Shown: in pieces, positions 28,479-39,607 of the stretch
Position numbering within the stretch: the stretch's first letter is position 1
How the letters are laid out: the number at the start of each line of letters is the position of its first letter
Assembly: GCA_032718475.1 (NCBI GenBank)
Contig: JAUCBJ010000077.1
Location: forward strand, 1 to 44,330
From: Nemertoderma westbladi
Taxonomy: Eukaryota > Xenacoelomorpha > Nemertodermatida > Nemertodermatidae
DNA: 44,330 nt
Reading direction: 5' to 3'
Notes under the pieces: generated by a model
What the model saw: the letters and a program-made list of their open reading frames with translations, nothing else
Told to the model about the DNA's origin: nothing
The model's database searches: none
Position numbers and translations under genes: made by a program

Positions 28479-28539
28479 GATTGTGATTTACGAATCACAA
28501 TCAAGTATGCAATATTATACCCAATATAATATTGCATAC
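28479..28539. repeat. two adjacent small palindromes
   Basis: GATTGTGATT/AATCACAATC (28479-28488 and 28493-28502, 4-base spacer) is followed at once by GTATGCAATATTAT/ATAATATTGCATAC (28505-28518 and 28526-28539, 7-base spacer). Both are perfect and lie about 70 bases beyond the 3' end of the RTE-like element. Confidence 0.8.
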
Positions 28540-28611
28540 CAGGAAGAGGGAACAGGGCAATATAATGCCAGGTTGGAGATAGATACCAACATATCTCAGG
28601 GGGGAAGCTTC

Positions 28612-31600
28612 TATCTTACTACTACTACTAGGATCGGCATGCTGCATTGCAGCTGCATTTTTAAGAATGCTGTGCCGGCTTGTCAACAAAATTGCACCGC
28701 CACAACTCCCTATCACCCATGACATTTGCTAGATCATCCGCATCTTTAAGGCCAGTGTCCTTTAAGATGCGTCTCAAGAAAGTCATGGGCTGTCCACCAT
28801 GCTTATTCACTCCATGAGGCTGCCAAAGTACAAGATTATGCACTGGCTGGTCCTCACGGCGAAAGCAATGTCCTGCAAAGCGGAGGCGATTTTGTTCTAG
28901 TGTCAAGCTTGGGGGAACCAATGAGACACCTCCAATGTTATATAGTGTCTGGTTGGAGATGTGTGCATTGTACTTGACACAATGTACCCGGCGTAGCATT
29001 CTTGTGAATGTGCCATCCAGAGATTTGGTGTCCTCAGCAGTTAGAGCCCAGCATGGACTCCCGTAGAGGAGTACTGGAACTACTGCTGCTCTAAATAATC
29101 GGACCTTAAGTTTCCGATTAATTCTAGGTGACTTCCAAATCCTGGAAAGCCTATTCAAGGCTGCCCATGCCTTTCCCTTACGTATTCGAAGGTCCTCACC
29201 TGACTTCCGGATCCATGATCCCAGGTAACAGAAGTCGTCCACATGCTCAAGCATACCATCCTTTGAGCTTATGCTCATCCGATCAGAGACTTGCTGAGGA
29301 CTTTCAAAGTTAACTGTCAGAATTTTGGTCTTTCTGGAGTTAATAAAAAGACCAACACTAGAAGCAGCATGTTCTAATGAGCTGAGGAGCCGCTGGGCTC
29401 CCTCTAATGATTCTGAGAGTACTCCTAAGTCATCAGCAAAGTCTAGATCAGTTAGGTACTTGGCTGGATTTCCTCGACTTCTGGAGCCAGTAGGTGGAGT
29501 TATCTTCACCCCATCATCATTATGATGATCTAAGGACATCCGTAGAACATAGTCAACCACAATAATGAACAAGAATGGTGCAAGTGTGTCTCCTTGGAGG
29601 ACGCCCCATAACACTTCAAATGGTTCTGTGTCACCGTCAACAGTAGACACAAATGTTGTCGAACCATCGTATACTGATCTGATTGCTGCAATAATTTCAT
29701 CAGGAATCCCATATAATGAAAGTATGCTGAACATACGTGAGCGAGAGACTGAATCAAAGGCCTTGAAGAAGTCAACAAAGATAACAGCCAGATGCCTATC
29801 TTTCTTTTTTGATAACTCTTCAATTATCCTTCTAAGTGCCAAAATGGGCTCCATGGTCCCACGACCTTTACGGAACCCATTCTGATTTCCACGTAGCAGT
29901 CTCTCAATGGGATCCCTGATGCGATTTAATAGAATTCTATTGTATAGTTTTGCAGCAATCGAGATCAATGAGATTCCCCGAAAAGAACCATAGAGTGTTA
30001 GGTTGCCCTTCTTGGGAACTGGCACCAACTTATTTGTTTTCATTTCTTGTGGGACTCTTGTTGTACGGTACATGTCTACTATGATGGGATAGATGAGCTT
30101 TAAACACTCAGGTATTTTAAAGACCTCAGGGGGAACACCATCTACTCCACTGGCACGATTGGTCTTAATGCTCTTTGCAGCAGCCTTCACTTCTGCAAAG
30201 GAAATATCGCCAATGGGAATATCTGGGAGTACAGACTCAGACACTTTTACTTCTATAAAGTTATCAGGCAATACCCTGTCATTATTGAGGAGCTTTTCAA
30301 AGTGGGCTTTCCAACCATTGAGGCGATCGGCTGGTGATTCAGCCTTAACCTTGGTGGTTGGTTGGCTTTTCCGCCCAGTAAGCAGATTGATCGATTTCCA
30401 TGCCTGGGATGATTGCCTGCTGTCGTCAGCATCATTGATGGCATCAACCTGTTGGTTTATTAGCTCCTGTAGATTAACAGAGTACTGCCTGTTCAGGGAC
30501 CTAGATGCAGCTTTAACTGCATTCTTGGCCACTGTAGTCTGTTTGAGTCGGGACTCTTTCTGCGCCGTATGAAGGTCATTTCGGCACTTCTGAATTTTGT
30601 TGTCAGTCCAGGGGGCCCTTTTCCTATTTCGAGGGTATACAGGAACTGTTTCTGCAGCTGCTAACTTAACTGCTTCTGTAAAGGCAGTATAGCCCTCACA
30701 GTGATCTGCCGCCTCAGAGGCAAGAGCCTCATACCTGTTGCTCAGCTGTAGTGTGAAGCTGGATCTCACACTTGGCTGTTGCAACAGAGAGGACCAGTCA
30801 TGCCGTGGCAAGGCAGATTTCGTTGTTCTGCTAGCACGCAGACTAAGTCTTACCTTGGCCACAATAAGGCGGTGATCACTGGAGAAGGGTCGAAGTGTAA
30901 ATGCATTACAGTCTTGTATAGAGCTCCTGTATTTCCTACGAAACAGAATATGGTCTATCTGGGACTTGTGACCACTGGGTCCACTATGAGTCCATAGCTT
31001 TCCAGTTCGCTTCTTGAACTGGGTTCCAGCCGAAAACAATCCATTTCCAGAGATAAAATCCTGAAGATGGACAGAATTTCGGTTAACACTATTGCTATAG
31101 ACCCAGGGCGATGTAGGTGATTGATGCAGACTTGCATTAAAGTCTCCCAGGAATGTTAAGAATGCATGCTGATCCACTCCATCAGTTGCTGCTTGTAGAT
31201 TGTGGTAGAAATTTTCCACCTCCTCTACAGGGGCAACACTAGTTGGAGAGTAGCACACAATCAGAACCACCTTAGGAAACTTCTTAGCCAGTCTTCCAGA
31301 ACATGAGAAGTGGCAACAGATGATGCGGTTAGAGATTTGGTCTATTTTGTCCAATGCTGCATGTGCAGTTGGATTCATCAATAGACCAATTCCACCATTG
31401 CCACTATCATCTGCTGACGCGAGGGCGAGTCGCCAACCGCCCCCCATGTCCTTAATCAGAACCTCATCAGTCTGTCCAGTCTGCATTCGGTGCTCTTGAA
31501 CACCCACTGCGCTAAGAGAAAGCTTATCTGCCAAGGCAGTCAGCTCACCTTGTCGCATTGGGGACCCGAGTGTTAGGGTGTTTACTGAGGCTAGTCTAGT

Positions 31601-32340
31601 GACTTGCCTCAGATTCACCAATGGCTTTGTTGGTCGGGGTGGAACATGAGAGTAGCCTCCAACTCCAGAATCCCTCTCCCCATCACAATCTGGCCTCCCT
31701 GGTGACCCAGGGTTTGGGCCAGAAAGGTCATCAGGAAAGGGACTCAAAGAATTGTTGGCTGCTCTCTCTCCAGTAGGGGGTGAGACAGGCAGCCGGTCAG
31801 GAGTTAACTGACGCCTGTGAGGCCGATTGTGTCCGGTAATTCCACTGGCCTCTAGTGGCCGGACCTCCGCATTGCTAATGTAATCCATAGTGGGGGTTGG
31901 GGGGTGCTTTTTTGCCGAGTCAGCTCTCGGGGCAAATACCACACCCTGGTTTGCTATTCCACAGGGTGGGTGTCGCAATGGAGTCAGATATGAGGCCCAT
32001 CACCCATATCTACTCTGGCGTACATGACCCACCATTGGCTGTTGCAGCTCTTCTGCTGGGTCATGCCCTGTACCCTTGCTGCCAGGTGCAGGTCGCAGTG
32101 AAGTGCCCTCAGAGTGGACATGAGAACACTCTACTCCTAACCAGCCATTGGTAGATCACCATCTGCCTGGTCAGGCCATATACCCCTGCAGCCAAGTATA
32201 TGGGTCCTTAATCCAGGACCAAGGGCGTCCTTATCCCAGAACGAAGGGGGTCCTAGTTACAGGACCAGATTTGCCCTAGTAAGAGGGTCTATGCAGCTAC
32301 AGGTGGCACCTCCTTTATGCTGCATGGAGGTGGCAAGTTT
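28612..32340 (-). mobile_element. RTE-like non-LTR retrotransposon, single long ORF
   Basis: The element lies on the minus strand. Its 5' region (about 31979-32340) has no ORF1, the single ORF covers 31978-28661, the 3' UTR is only about 30 bases, and the end is a short TAG-type microsatellite (28614-28630, read as TAGTAGTAGTA on the minus strand). One ORF, a short 3' UTR and a microsatellite tail fit RTE-type elements. A second, truncated copy is at 34937-35649. The 5' limit is estimated from the change in composition. Confidence 0.75.
28661..31978 (-). CDS. endonuclease-reverse transcriptase of the RTE-like element
   Basis: An uninterrupted frame of 1105 codons. The first codon of the frame is TTG; the first ATG (MDYISNAEVRP) is about 30 codons in, near 31888. 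Order: Pro-rich head (about 130 residues); endonuclease with VNTLTLGSP, VGVQEHRM, GDFNASL, QIDHILFRR and SDHRLIVAK; RT with FRGISLISIAAKLYNR, NGFRKGRGTMEP, IFVDFFKAFDSV, GVLQGDTLAPFLF and catalytic LDFADDLG (FADD at 29429-29440 on the plus strand); then a C-terminal segment with VPVLLYGSPCW and RFAGHCFRRED typical of this type. It nicks target DNA and reverse-transcribes the element RNA in the nucleus. All key motifs look intact. I would place it near the RTE clade; exact assignment needs a tree. Confidence 0.9.
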   Translation of the reverse strand: MRHPPCGIANQGVVFAPRADSAKKHPPTPTMDYISNAEVRPLEASGITGHNRPHRRQLTPDRLPVSPPTGERAANNSLSPFPDDLSGPNPGSPGRPDCDGERDSGVGGYSHVPPRPTKPLVNLRQVTRLASVNTLTLGSPMRQGELTALADKLSLSAVGVQEHRMQTGQTDEVLIKDMGGGWRLALASADDSGNGGIGLLMNPTAHAALDKIDQISNRIICCHFSCSGRLAKKFPKVVLIVCYSPTSVAPVEEVENFYHNLQAATDGVDQHAFLTFLGDFNASLHQSPTSPWVYSNSVNRNSVHLQDFISGNGLFSAGTQFKKRTGKLWTHSGPSGHKSQIDHILFRRKYRSSIQDCNAFTLRPFSSDHRLIVAKVRLSLRASRTTKSALPRHDWSSLLQQPSVRSSFTLQLSNRYEALASEAADHCEGYTAFTEAVKLAAAETVPVYPRNRKRAPWTDNKIQKCRNDLHTAQKESRLKQTTVAKNAVKAASRSLNRQYSVNLQELINQQVDAINDADDSRQSSQAWKSINLLTGRKSQPTTKVKAESPADRLNGWKAHFEKLLNNDRVLPDNFIEVKVSESVLPDIPIGDISFAEVKAAAKSIKTNRASGVDGVPPEVFKIPECLKLIYPIIVDMYRTTRVPQEMKTNKLVPVPKKGNLTLYGSFRGISLISIAAKLYNRILLNRIRDPIERLLRGNQNGFRKGRGTMEPILALRRIIEELSKKKDRHLAVIFVDFFKAFDSVSRSRMFSILSLYGIPDEIIAAIRSVYDGSTTFVSTVDGDTEPFEVLWGVLQGDTLAPFLFIIVVDYVLRMSLDHHNDDGVKITPPTGSRSRGNPAKYLTDLDFADDLGVLSESLEGAQRLLSSLEHAASSVGLFINSRKTKILTVNFESPQQVSDRMSISSKDGMLEHVDDFCYLGSWIRKSGEDLRIRKGKAWAALNRLSRIWKSPRINRKLKVRLFRAAVVPVLLYGSPCWALTAEDTKSLDGTFTRMLRRVHCVKYNAHISNQTLYNIGGVSLVPPSLTLEQNRLRFAGHCFRREDQPVHNLVLWQPHGVNKHGGQPMTFLRRILKDTGLKDADDLANVMGDRELWRCNFVDKPAQHS

Positions 32341-33066
32341 TCTTGATCAATGACCTAGAATACCTGACCTGACCCTTCTAGCTTCTATCTTATATAAATG
32401 GGATAGCTCCAATTCTGTAGGCCTATTCAATTTCAAGTACTGGTAGAAATGTATTAACAGTATTATTTTATGAAGGTCCAATAAATAAATTCAGAAATGG
32501 TTCGACCATCTACTTATGGTACCAACTGACCAAGTTATATACCACTGGAGATCACTGACTGGCTGATACTGATTTCTGTCCATTGCCCATTACTGCCTTA
32601 GATACAGTACTGTTTATTGAATGTCTATCAGGCTCTGCCAGAATGAGTGATTACTTCAGTTACTGCTGTACTGACATACTGACTGTTGTGTACTGACAGT
32701 ATAGACTTTGACTATATATAAGTTGGCATGCATACAATTAGGTGCACTGTTATTTACATATTAAATATCAGACAGCTTTGAAAAAATTATCTTCGCAAAG
32801 CATATTCATAGAACTTTGGCACTGACATTGAAGTGGTGCACTTTTTGAATTATTCTTATTCTAAACATTTAATATCTTTGGTTTTAGAAAATGATGCTCT
32901 TTCTGATGCAACAACAATATTTCCAATAAATAAGCATTATATGGTAGAACTTTACTTATTTTTATTTAGCCACCTATTTCCACTTTTTTTTAGCCGTCAG
33001 CAAATATTGGGCAATAATTGTTCGGGTCAGCTGGGTCATCTTTTTTAAAGAGAGGAATTACTTTAT
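32341..33066. other. non-coding stretch
   Basis: Nothing recognised apart from short low-complexity ORFs. Confidence 0.5.
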
Positions 33067-33098
33067 CTATTTTAAATGAAATTTAAATGGCTGTGCCA

Positions 33099-33659
33099 TT
33101 AGACGCAGTGGGGAATAGCTTGGTGCTGGGGACACCATGAGAACATTGATGTAGAGAGAATGGTTGACGTGGTTGACTGATGTAACGTATATGGCATGAC
33201 ATCGATGCCCTGGAAGATACAGTGGGGAAGCCGCAGCTCCACTGCTAGAGTTGCAGACCTGGCCTTCTCGCAGGCCGGGCATGCGGCCTTATAGTGGCCA
33301 TTACAAAAGCCGCAACTGCACGCATCCGCGAACGATATAGAGGTGCCACGTAGATGTGGCACCTCCATGACGAATGGCGCCATTGTCCTTATAGATATCA
33401 GCCCAGTTGGTAGAGGGGTGTATCTCTTTGCATCATCGACCATCATAGCGTCCTCGAGAATCCATAGCGGAGCGAGTATTTCTATAGTATCGTAATTATA
33501 CTCAGGGGCTATCACGTAGCAGTAACCCTTGACCGTTATCTTCTGCTCGAAATATAGTGTCATTCTCTCCATTGACTTCTTCAGAACCAGGACAAATATT
33601 TCATTGTAGAACCGGAGGTATACAATTCGACTGTACTGGGTGGTCCGTTTATGACCCAT
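33099..33659 (-). CDS. hypothetical protein with a Cys-rich knuckle
   Basis: A 186-codon minus-strand ORF opening with ATG at 33659 (MGHKRTTQYS); the frame is open for 9 more codons upstream without another ATG. Composition looks like real coding sequence (YFEQKITVKGYCYVIAPEYN). Near residues 115-135 it has CSCGFCNGHYKAACPACEK, a dense Cys/His cluster that could form a knuckle (CX2CX2HX4C followed by CX2C spacing). The C-terminal 50 residues are Ser/Thr-rich. I do not recognise the family. The setting among retroelements suggests a Gag-like or element-borne gene, but no LTR or RT is adjacent. Confidence 0.4.
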   Translation of the reverse strand: MGHKRTTQYSRIVYLRFYNEIFVLVLKKSMERMTLYFEQKITVKGYCYVIAPEYNYDTIEILAPLWILEDAMMVDDAKRYTPLPTGLISIRTMAPFVMEVPHLRGTSISFADACSCGFCNGHYKAACPACEKARSATLAVELRLPHCIFQGIDVMPYTLHQSTTSTILSTSMFSWCPQHQAIPHCV

Positions 33660-34064
33660 GATGGATGTTTCGAATGGTATGCGTCAGACAACGCTAACGC
33701 CTGTGGCGGTTGTTGGAGCCTTATTATGAAATATGAACGAGCTGTGCCAACAGCTGTGACTCGGCAAGGTTTACGTTGGCTTCATTGGAGGTTAGTTATT
33801 AAAGCTTTTGTTGCAAAAATGTGTTGTTTTTGTGCAATGCGCGAACTATAAAACTGGCATTGTCTCGAGGGATTTGAGAACTTATAAAACGTACGCCCTC
33901 TAGCGTTCATTTTGGTACTGAGCTATAGTGACGAAATCACCAGCCATTGGCCAGTGTTTTTTCTTTGTCCCATAGCCTCTGTGTTAATTTCCTGCCAATC
34001 AGCACAATTTTCACTTTATGATATATTGAGGCCATGTTTACATATGAATATGCTGCATTATATG
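33660..34064. other. non-coding stretch
   Basis: A 66-codon plus-strand ORF (33651-33851) has a CGGC and a CCFC pair but overlaps the start of the minus-strand ORF and shows no family. Nothing else is seen. Confidence 0.35.
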
Positions 34065-34810
34065 ATTTATGCAATATGATTTATACCGGTGTTTTGGTGT
34101 TATCAATTGGATGGAATTCATATAAATTAATTTAGAAATTTCAAACTTGTTTTTATCAGTGGGTGCCAAATTTTGGTGCCAGCGCCAAATTTTGAAATAT
34201 GTCAAATTTGTCAATTGATTATTTGAAACTTGTATTTCACGCAATTGGGGTTTTTGGGGTTCTGGTTTCGATGGAATATATACGAGTTTCACCTAGCATA
34301 TCAAACTTGTATTTTTCGGTGCTGTGTGCAAATTTTGGTGCTAGCACGAAATTTTGAAAAATCCATTCAATAGATAAAATTGCTTGTCACAATTTATTTC
34401 TTGCGTTTTGGAGGTTTATGTCTGTTCTGAATTCAATGGAATATATAATTATCGAACAAGATATCTCAAACTTGTATTATTCGGAAGTGGGTGCAAAATG
34501 TGGTGCTAGCACCAAATTTTGAAAACCATCAAATATCTCAATTGATTGTGTCACCTTGTTTCTTGCGTTATACGGGTTTGTGTGGGTTCTGAATTCAATG
34601 GAATAAAGTAAAAATTGCATAAGAGTTTTCAAACTTGTATTTTTCGCCGGTGGGTGAAAATTGTTGTGCCACCACCAAACTTTTTTAAAATAAGCAAATT
34701 GATCAATAGATAGTATCATCTTGTGTCTTGCGTTCTACGTGTTTATGAGGGTCCTGGATCCGATGGAATCAACAAAAACAGCACTGGACATCTCAAATTC
34801 GGTTCAAGTT
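34065..34810. repeat. about 162-bp satellite, four to five copies
   Basis: The phrase TCAAACTTGTATTTTTCGG recurs at about 34142, 34303, 34467 and 34630 (spacing 161-164), each followed by GTGGGTGCAAATTTTGGTGC and, about 100 bases on, TTCTGAATTCAATGGAATA. A last, worn copy lies near 34785. Copies differ at many positions, so the array is old. Confidence 0.9.
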
Positions 34811-34936
34811 CAAGTTTTCAATATTCAAATTCGGCTTCCCTCATGGGGGGAACTTATTCTATTAGTATTAGATTGTCGGGGAGGGTAGGGTTAGGCTGGC
34901 TGGGTCCTGGTCCTAGGGTTGTTCTACTAGATGCTA

Positions 34937-35649
34937 TATCCTCCAATGTAATATAGTTTCTGGTTGGAGATGTGTGCATTGTACTTGACACAGTGAAACC
35001 GGCGTAGCATTCTTGTGAATGTACCATCCAGAGATTTGGTGTCCTCAGCAGTTATAGCCCAGCATGGACTCCCATAGAGAAGTACTGGAACTACTGCTGC
35101 TCTAAATAATCAGACCTTAAGTTTCCGATGAATTATATGTGACTTCTAAATCCTGGAAAGCCCATTCAAGGCTGCCCATGCCTTTCCCTTACGTATTCGA
35201 AGGTCCTCATCTGACTTCCGGATCCATGATCCCAGGTAACATAAGTCGTCCACATACTCAAGCATAACACCATTTGAGCATATGTTCATCCGGTCTGAGA
35301 CTTGCTGAGGACTTTCAAAGTTAACTATCAAAATTTGGGTTTTTTTGGAGTTAGTAAAAAGAACAACACTAGAAGCAGCCTGTTCTAATGAGCTGAGGAG
35401 CCGTTGGGCTCCACCTAGTGATTCTGAGAGTACTCTTAAGTCATCCACAAAGTCTAGATCAGTTAGGTACTTGGCAGGATTTCCTCGACTTCTGGAGCCA
35501 GTAGCTGTAGTTACTAATCACCCCATCATCATTATGTTGATCTAAGGACATGCGTAGAACATAGTCAACCACAATTATGAACAAGATTGGCGCAAGTGTA
35601 TCTCCCTGGAGGACTCCCCATAACACTTCGAATGGTTCTGTGTCACCAT
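34937..35649 (-). pseudogene. truncated copy of the RTE-like element
   Basis: The segment matches 28927-29645 (same strand) and is cut at both ends. It covers the RT catalytic region and the start of the C-terminal segment. The catalytic FADD has become FVDD (35440-35451 on the plus strand) and frames shift near 35140 and 35455, so it is inactive. The 5' break adjoins the MITE at 35660 and the 3' break lies next to the end of the 162-bp satellite region. Confidence 0.85.
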
Positions 35650-35659
35650 GAATCGGTTA

Positions 35660-36170
35660 CCAGATGACGCATCGGATCTAAGTTTAGCATGATCCAATAG
35701 AGTTTATGGGACCCAATGTTGTGCAATATACAGTATGTTCACCCAAGATCTAAGTTCGCTCAGGATCTAAGGTTGTAAAGCCGGGGAACCTATTTAGAAG
35801 GAGACGTTAAACACAGTTCGTTCCACTTTGTGCCCACGTTTCCATTCTTGCCGATTAGTGGAATGGATACTTCGCTAATACTTACCAACATAGAATCGAG
35901 CTCGATCCCGGACGTATCTGTTTATTTTTTGCATTATATTTAAAAAGGGCTACTTTTTATTATTTAATCACTTTCATCATTTAATATTTAATCTTATGAA
36001 GAAGGGGCTACGTTTTATACCACAAGAAACGACCTAGACTGTCCTAAACCACGGCAAACTCATAACCTTAGGCAATCTTAGATCAGCAGATTCTGGCAAA
36101 CTTAGATCCTGGTGAACTTAGAATCGGGTAAACTTAGATCCCAGTGAACTTAGATCCCAAGCTATGGGGG
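35660..36170. mobile_element. MITE-like element with GGATCTAAGTT inverted subterminal repeats
   Basis: GGATCTAAGTTTA (35671), AGATCTAAGTTCGC (35748) and GGATCTAAGG (35763) on the left face AACTTAGATCC-type units on the right (about 36090-36165, at least five units spaced about 19 bases). There is no coding capacity. The design, inverted ends made of short tandem motifs, parallels the MULE at 21287-26288, but the motif is different. Confidence 0.55.
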
Positions 36171-36785
36171 TTTTCCTGCTTGCTGATTTTTAATAAATTT
36201 AGTTAGTCCCTATGTCTGTTGGGCGGTCTATCCGACTATAAATAATAATAATAAAATAATTATTTGTAAAGGCGCCCATACGCTAGGCGCAAATAATCCT
36301 ATTGTACCCAAGTTGGTACCAGATATATATTTTTCTTCTAATTGTTCTCTTCTCGGAATAAATGAGTTTATATCATGATATTATATTATGGAGTTACTAT
36401 CCAACAATCTGTCCGTCAAATATAAGAAAATAGCACGCTATCAAGCTAAAAGTATAGTTATGGGGTTTTTCTGGCCGTAGAGTTCATTTCGAGTGTCAGT
36501 TTTAACATTTGATGTTTGATGACTTCCACATTGTCTGTTTGGCTTTCAGGCTATTAGTTTCATTTTGACGGGCAGGACAGACATACAAACAGAAACGACG
36601 AGGCAAACTTTAATCCTGACATCAGAAATGAAGTCACCAACCAAGAAAACCGATAAGGAAAATTTTTAAGATAGATAGTACTGTATATGCGTTGTATTTG
36701 GAGACATACTGACGGTGACGGACAGACCGACAGTCAAACGGACAGACAGCCATAATCTCGAGAATTAAGACAGATCATGCTGTAA
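36171..36785. other. non-coding stretch with a worn satellite copy
   Basis: About 36560-36760 contains GACAGACATAC, CTGACATCAGAAATGAAGTC and GACGGACAGACCGACAG, a diverged single copy of the 140-bp satellite at 23883-24418. A short (AATA)n-type run lies at 36240-36262. Confidence 0.5.
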
Positions 36786-37745
36786 TGCTGTAATGAGACC
36801 GACCATTCGTTTCACACGTGCACCGTCTTCATTTCTCAATGTGGATATTGTGGGGTAAAGGGACATCGTAGCGCGAGATGTCAGCTGCGAGATGATTCCT
36901 TCCAAAACCATAGCGCTAACCTACTTCGGGAGATGTTAGATAAGTGGGAGAGTGTGGCTGACTACCATATTCAAGCGCAGATGCGTTGGTTACCATTCAA
37001 GGCGGGATATGGATTTTGGGCGGTAGACCCATCACATGTTGCGTACGAGCCATATCTACAATTGCTACCACAATATCAGGAACTCATCCTAACTGCTCAA
37101 GACCTTCCACAGAACACTGGAGTTATCGTAGTCCGAGAATACTTCAGACAGTTGAATATGGATAACAAGTACACCTGGAACTTCGTTGCTATTTGCGATC
37201 GCATCACGAAGGGTGTATTTTCGGAGACTAGAAAAGTGGTACGCGCGCGAGGTGATTGGAGGATGGCGGCTATACAATACCGCAACGAATTCTTGTTGAC
37301 TCATGTGCCAGTGGGGTCATTGACCGCTGAGAGGATACAGGAGCAGAGAATCGCAGCGACCACAACGTCGACCGCTGGAGCTCAAGGCTCGCAGAAAGAA
37401 CCAGGAGGAGGGGTCCAAGACAAGCGTCAAGTCAAGGACGACCACTATCACTCTATTATAGAAGCGCAAAGGTTGCAGCGCAAGGCGCAGGGAGCGTCGG
37501 AAAAAGCGCGAGTGCAACTGCATAAGGAAGAGTTGGCGGAAGCGACCACGGGAGCACGACAATTGGGACGAGGCCGAGGGAGAAGTACCAGCCGGGATTC
37601 TGTCGGGGCTCAGGGAACATCGTCGCCGGTTCCGGGGAGTGACGCCTCACGGACGCCGTCAACAGAGTCTACAGGAGGTAGACTGGTGTATCTGGGAAGA
37701 GGGCGAAAGAGAGGAGCGAGCCCGAAGAACCCAGGAGCGGGTTGA
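36786..37745 (+). CDS. Gag-like protein, C-terminal part with CCHC knuckle
   Basis: The frame is open from 36786 without an upstream ATG; the first Met is at 36933, after the knuckle. It begins with CGYCGVKGHRSARC (36840-36881), a perfect CX2CX4HX4C retroviral-type zinc knuckle. Next comes a folded-looking region (WLPFKAGYGFWAVDP, PQYQELILTAQDLPQNTG, VVREYFRQL, WNFVAICDRITKGVF), a Gln/Arg/Lys-rich helical stretch and a Gly/Arg/Ser-rich tail (GRGRGRSTSRDS, LGRGRKRGASP). The stop is 477 bases before a GGAGCGG-TGTTA junction that resembles the one at 3101-3111. The N-terminal part is missing, replaced by satellite-like sequence. It is probably the nucleocapsid end of a Gag whose element lost its pol region, or a 3' ORF that carries a knuckle. 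Confidence 0.55.
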   Translation, partial: CCNETDHSFHTCTVFISQCGYCGVKGHRSARCQLRDDSFQNHSANLLREMLDKWESVADYHIQAQMRWLPFKAGYGFWAVDPSHVAYEPYLQLLPQYQELILTAQDLPQNTGVIVVREYFRQLNMDNKYTWNFVAICDRITKGVFSETRKVVRARGDWRMAAIQYRNEFLLTHVPVGSLTAERIQEQRIAATTTSTAGAQGSQKEPGGGVQDKRQVKDDHYHSIIEAQRLQRKAQGASEKARVQLHKEELAEATTGARQLGRGRGRSTSRDSVGAQGTSSPVPGSDASRTPSTESTGGRLVYLGRGRKRGASPKNPGAG

Positions 37746-38221
37746 TAATGCATCGTATCACAGGGCGACAGACTCTAGATATATACATCATCGTCGCTCT
37801 GATGTATATTGTAGCATTTAGAAATATTCGACTAGACTCATATACACTAGTTGAGCTATTTTGAATTTATATTATGAGAGAGGCGAAGGAAGTGATTGGG
37901 GAGACAAACCTGCGGGTTTGGCTTACTCCTTTCACTTGCCCTAGCAAAATTTTTTATATTTGATCTTGTATGTAGTAATCATTATGTAGTACGAACGAGA
38001 AACAATATTTTGTAAATTTAATTTGAACGAGAGAGATAATATTTGTAAATTTAATTTGTATGCAATTCATTATGCAATATCTATAGCAATATTTTGTAAA
38101 TAGTAGGATTTATAGTATCAAGTATTTAGATTATTTGGAAGAAATTTATTTTTGTTTGTATACATCACCTTATACTCTTCTACAATTGGAGGGAAACATT
38201 GTATGATTTCCCTTGGAGCGG
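37746..38221 (+). other. AT-rich 3' region before the LTR-like junction
   Basis: No ORF. It ends in GGAGGGAAAC... and TTGGAGCGG just before TGTTACGG, a candidate plus-strand primer site. Confidence 0.35.
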
Positions 38222-39607
38222 TGTTACGGTATATGGCGCTGTATCCACATTATTAGTCATTATGCAGTATAATATATTAGTCCGTTATACTGTACGCAAT
38301 ATTAGTCCGTTGTGCAGCATAATATTTTAGATAAGGCATAATAGCGCAATGATATTTAGATAGGGAAATCGAAACGCCCATATATTTTGAATCCATCCAT
38401 TTTGTATAGTATGTAGCCCTACCTACGTAATTTTGTATTAGGATATAGGTAGATAGTTCCAGGGTAGCAAGTTCAGTCGGACCCTGGATTTTGTGCTTGC
38501 TGTTATTAGTTTTGATAGGGCTAGTATATAGGGACGCTATCCTGACCATTCCGCAGCCAGGGACATGATCCATTACCATATATGGTAATAATTTGAGGGT
38601 TGGGAAGCAATAGGGCTACAATCCGGCCTCCTTATTGGACTAACTGCTTCCAGGTTGGCCTAATGCTAGCGCGGACTGGAGAGCCAATAGGAGAGCGATT
38701 GAGTCACCCTATTGCATCACCCCATTCGGATCACCTATATATTGGCGGTTTGCCGGTAGAGCTGTACAACAACCCTATCTTGTATCCACCACACTCCCAC
38801 ACTCACGTGATAATAGGTGTACAGTTAGAAGTATAATTTTGCGTATTTCTGCAATTTGCTAAATTTTGATTAATTTCTCAAAATGATTTGCTAGTGCGAT
38901 TATTCTTAATTGCGTTTCTCAATCAACCCTATCGATTACTGCTAATTACAATCGGAACTATGATTTCTACCTCTTTTGTTAATGGTTCTATGTGATTCCT
39001 TTCTACGCAATAATCCTAAGGGATTTCTGAGACTGTCAGACTTTGTGATTTGCATGCGCCGCTACGGTAGCTATTAGCATAATGGAGGGCTAAGGTGCCA
39101 GTAGGCGGTGGGCACATCGGGGGGTTGAGCGACTAAGGGAGAGCGGAGGATTCAAAGGCGGGCAACGCTGGCTGGGGGTCACCGTTGCGGTCGGGCATTT
39201 CACACTGTAGCATGCAGACCAATCGCCGGTACAGTAACTAGGGGGCTGATGATCCAGGTTTCGTCTCTATTTAGTATTAGGGGGGCAGGAATCGGGTTAG
39301 TTAGGAAGCCTAGATGTATCCGGGAGAGGCCTGCGCGTATTACAGCGTGGAGTGTGGAGTACGAATAGTGAATCGCACAACTGTGGGCTATACAGTAGTT
39401 AACTGCATAATTGCGAACTGTGATTGCTGACGCTGATTGGTGTGTTACTGAAGTGTGCCTATGATTATGAATGTTTAGGTAGGCGCCCCTTTCTCTTTGA
39501 TTGATTTCTATTTCTTAGTTACAACAATTAGTTACTGATTAGGTCAAAGTAATACGGCAATTTAGGCTATTACTAGCGAAACCTGTTGCGTAATAAATTA
39601 GAATTAC
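38222..39607 (+). repeat. possible 5' portion of the right LTR, absent from the left copy
   Basis: The junction GGAGCGGTGT occurs both here (38215-38224) and at 3102-3111. In the left copy the next bases are AAAAGCTTTT, which here come only at 39611. The simplest reading is that the left copy lost about 1.39 kb between two TGT triplets, or that this stretch was inserted in the right copy. It contains CTATATATTGG (TATA-like, about 38727) and no ORF of note. Confidence 0.35.

Noticed and set aside
30093-30572. 159-codon plus-strand ORF
   Set aside because: It lies wholly inside the minus-strand reverse transcriptase ORF and has no independent support.
34065-34810. CRISPR-like or regulatory array
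   Set aside because: Head-to-tail 162-bp units diverge along their whole length, as in an old satellite.
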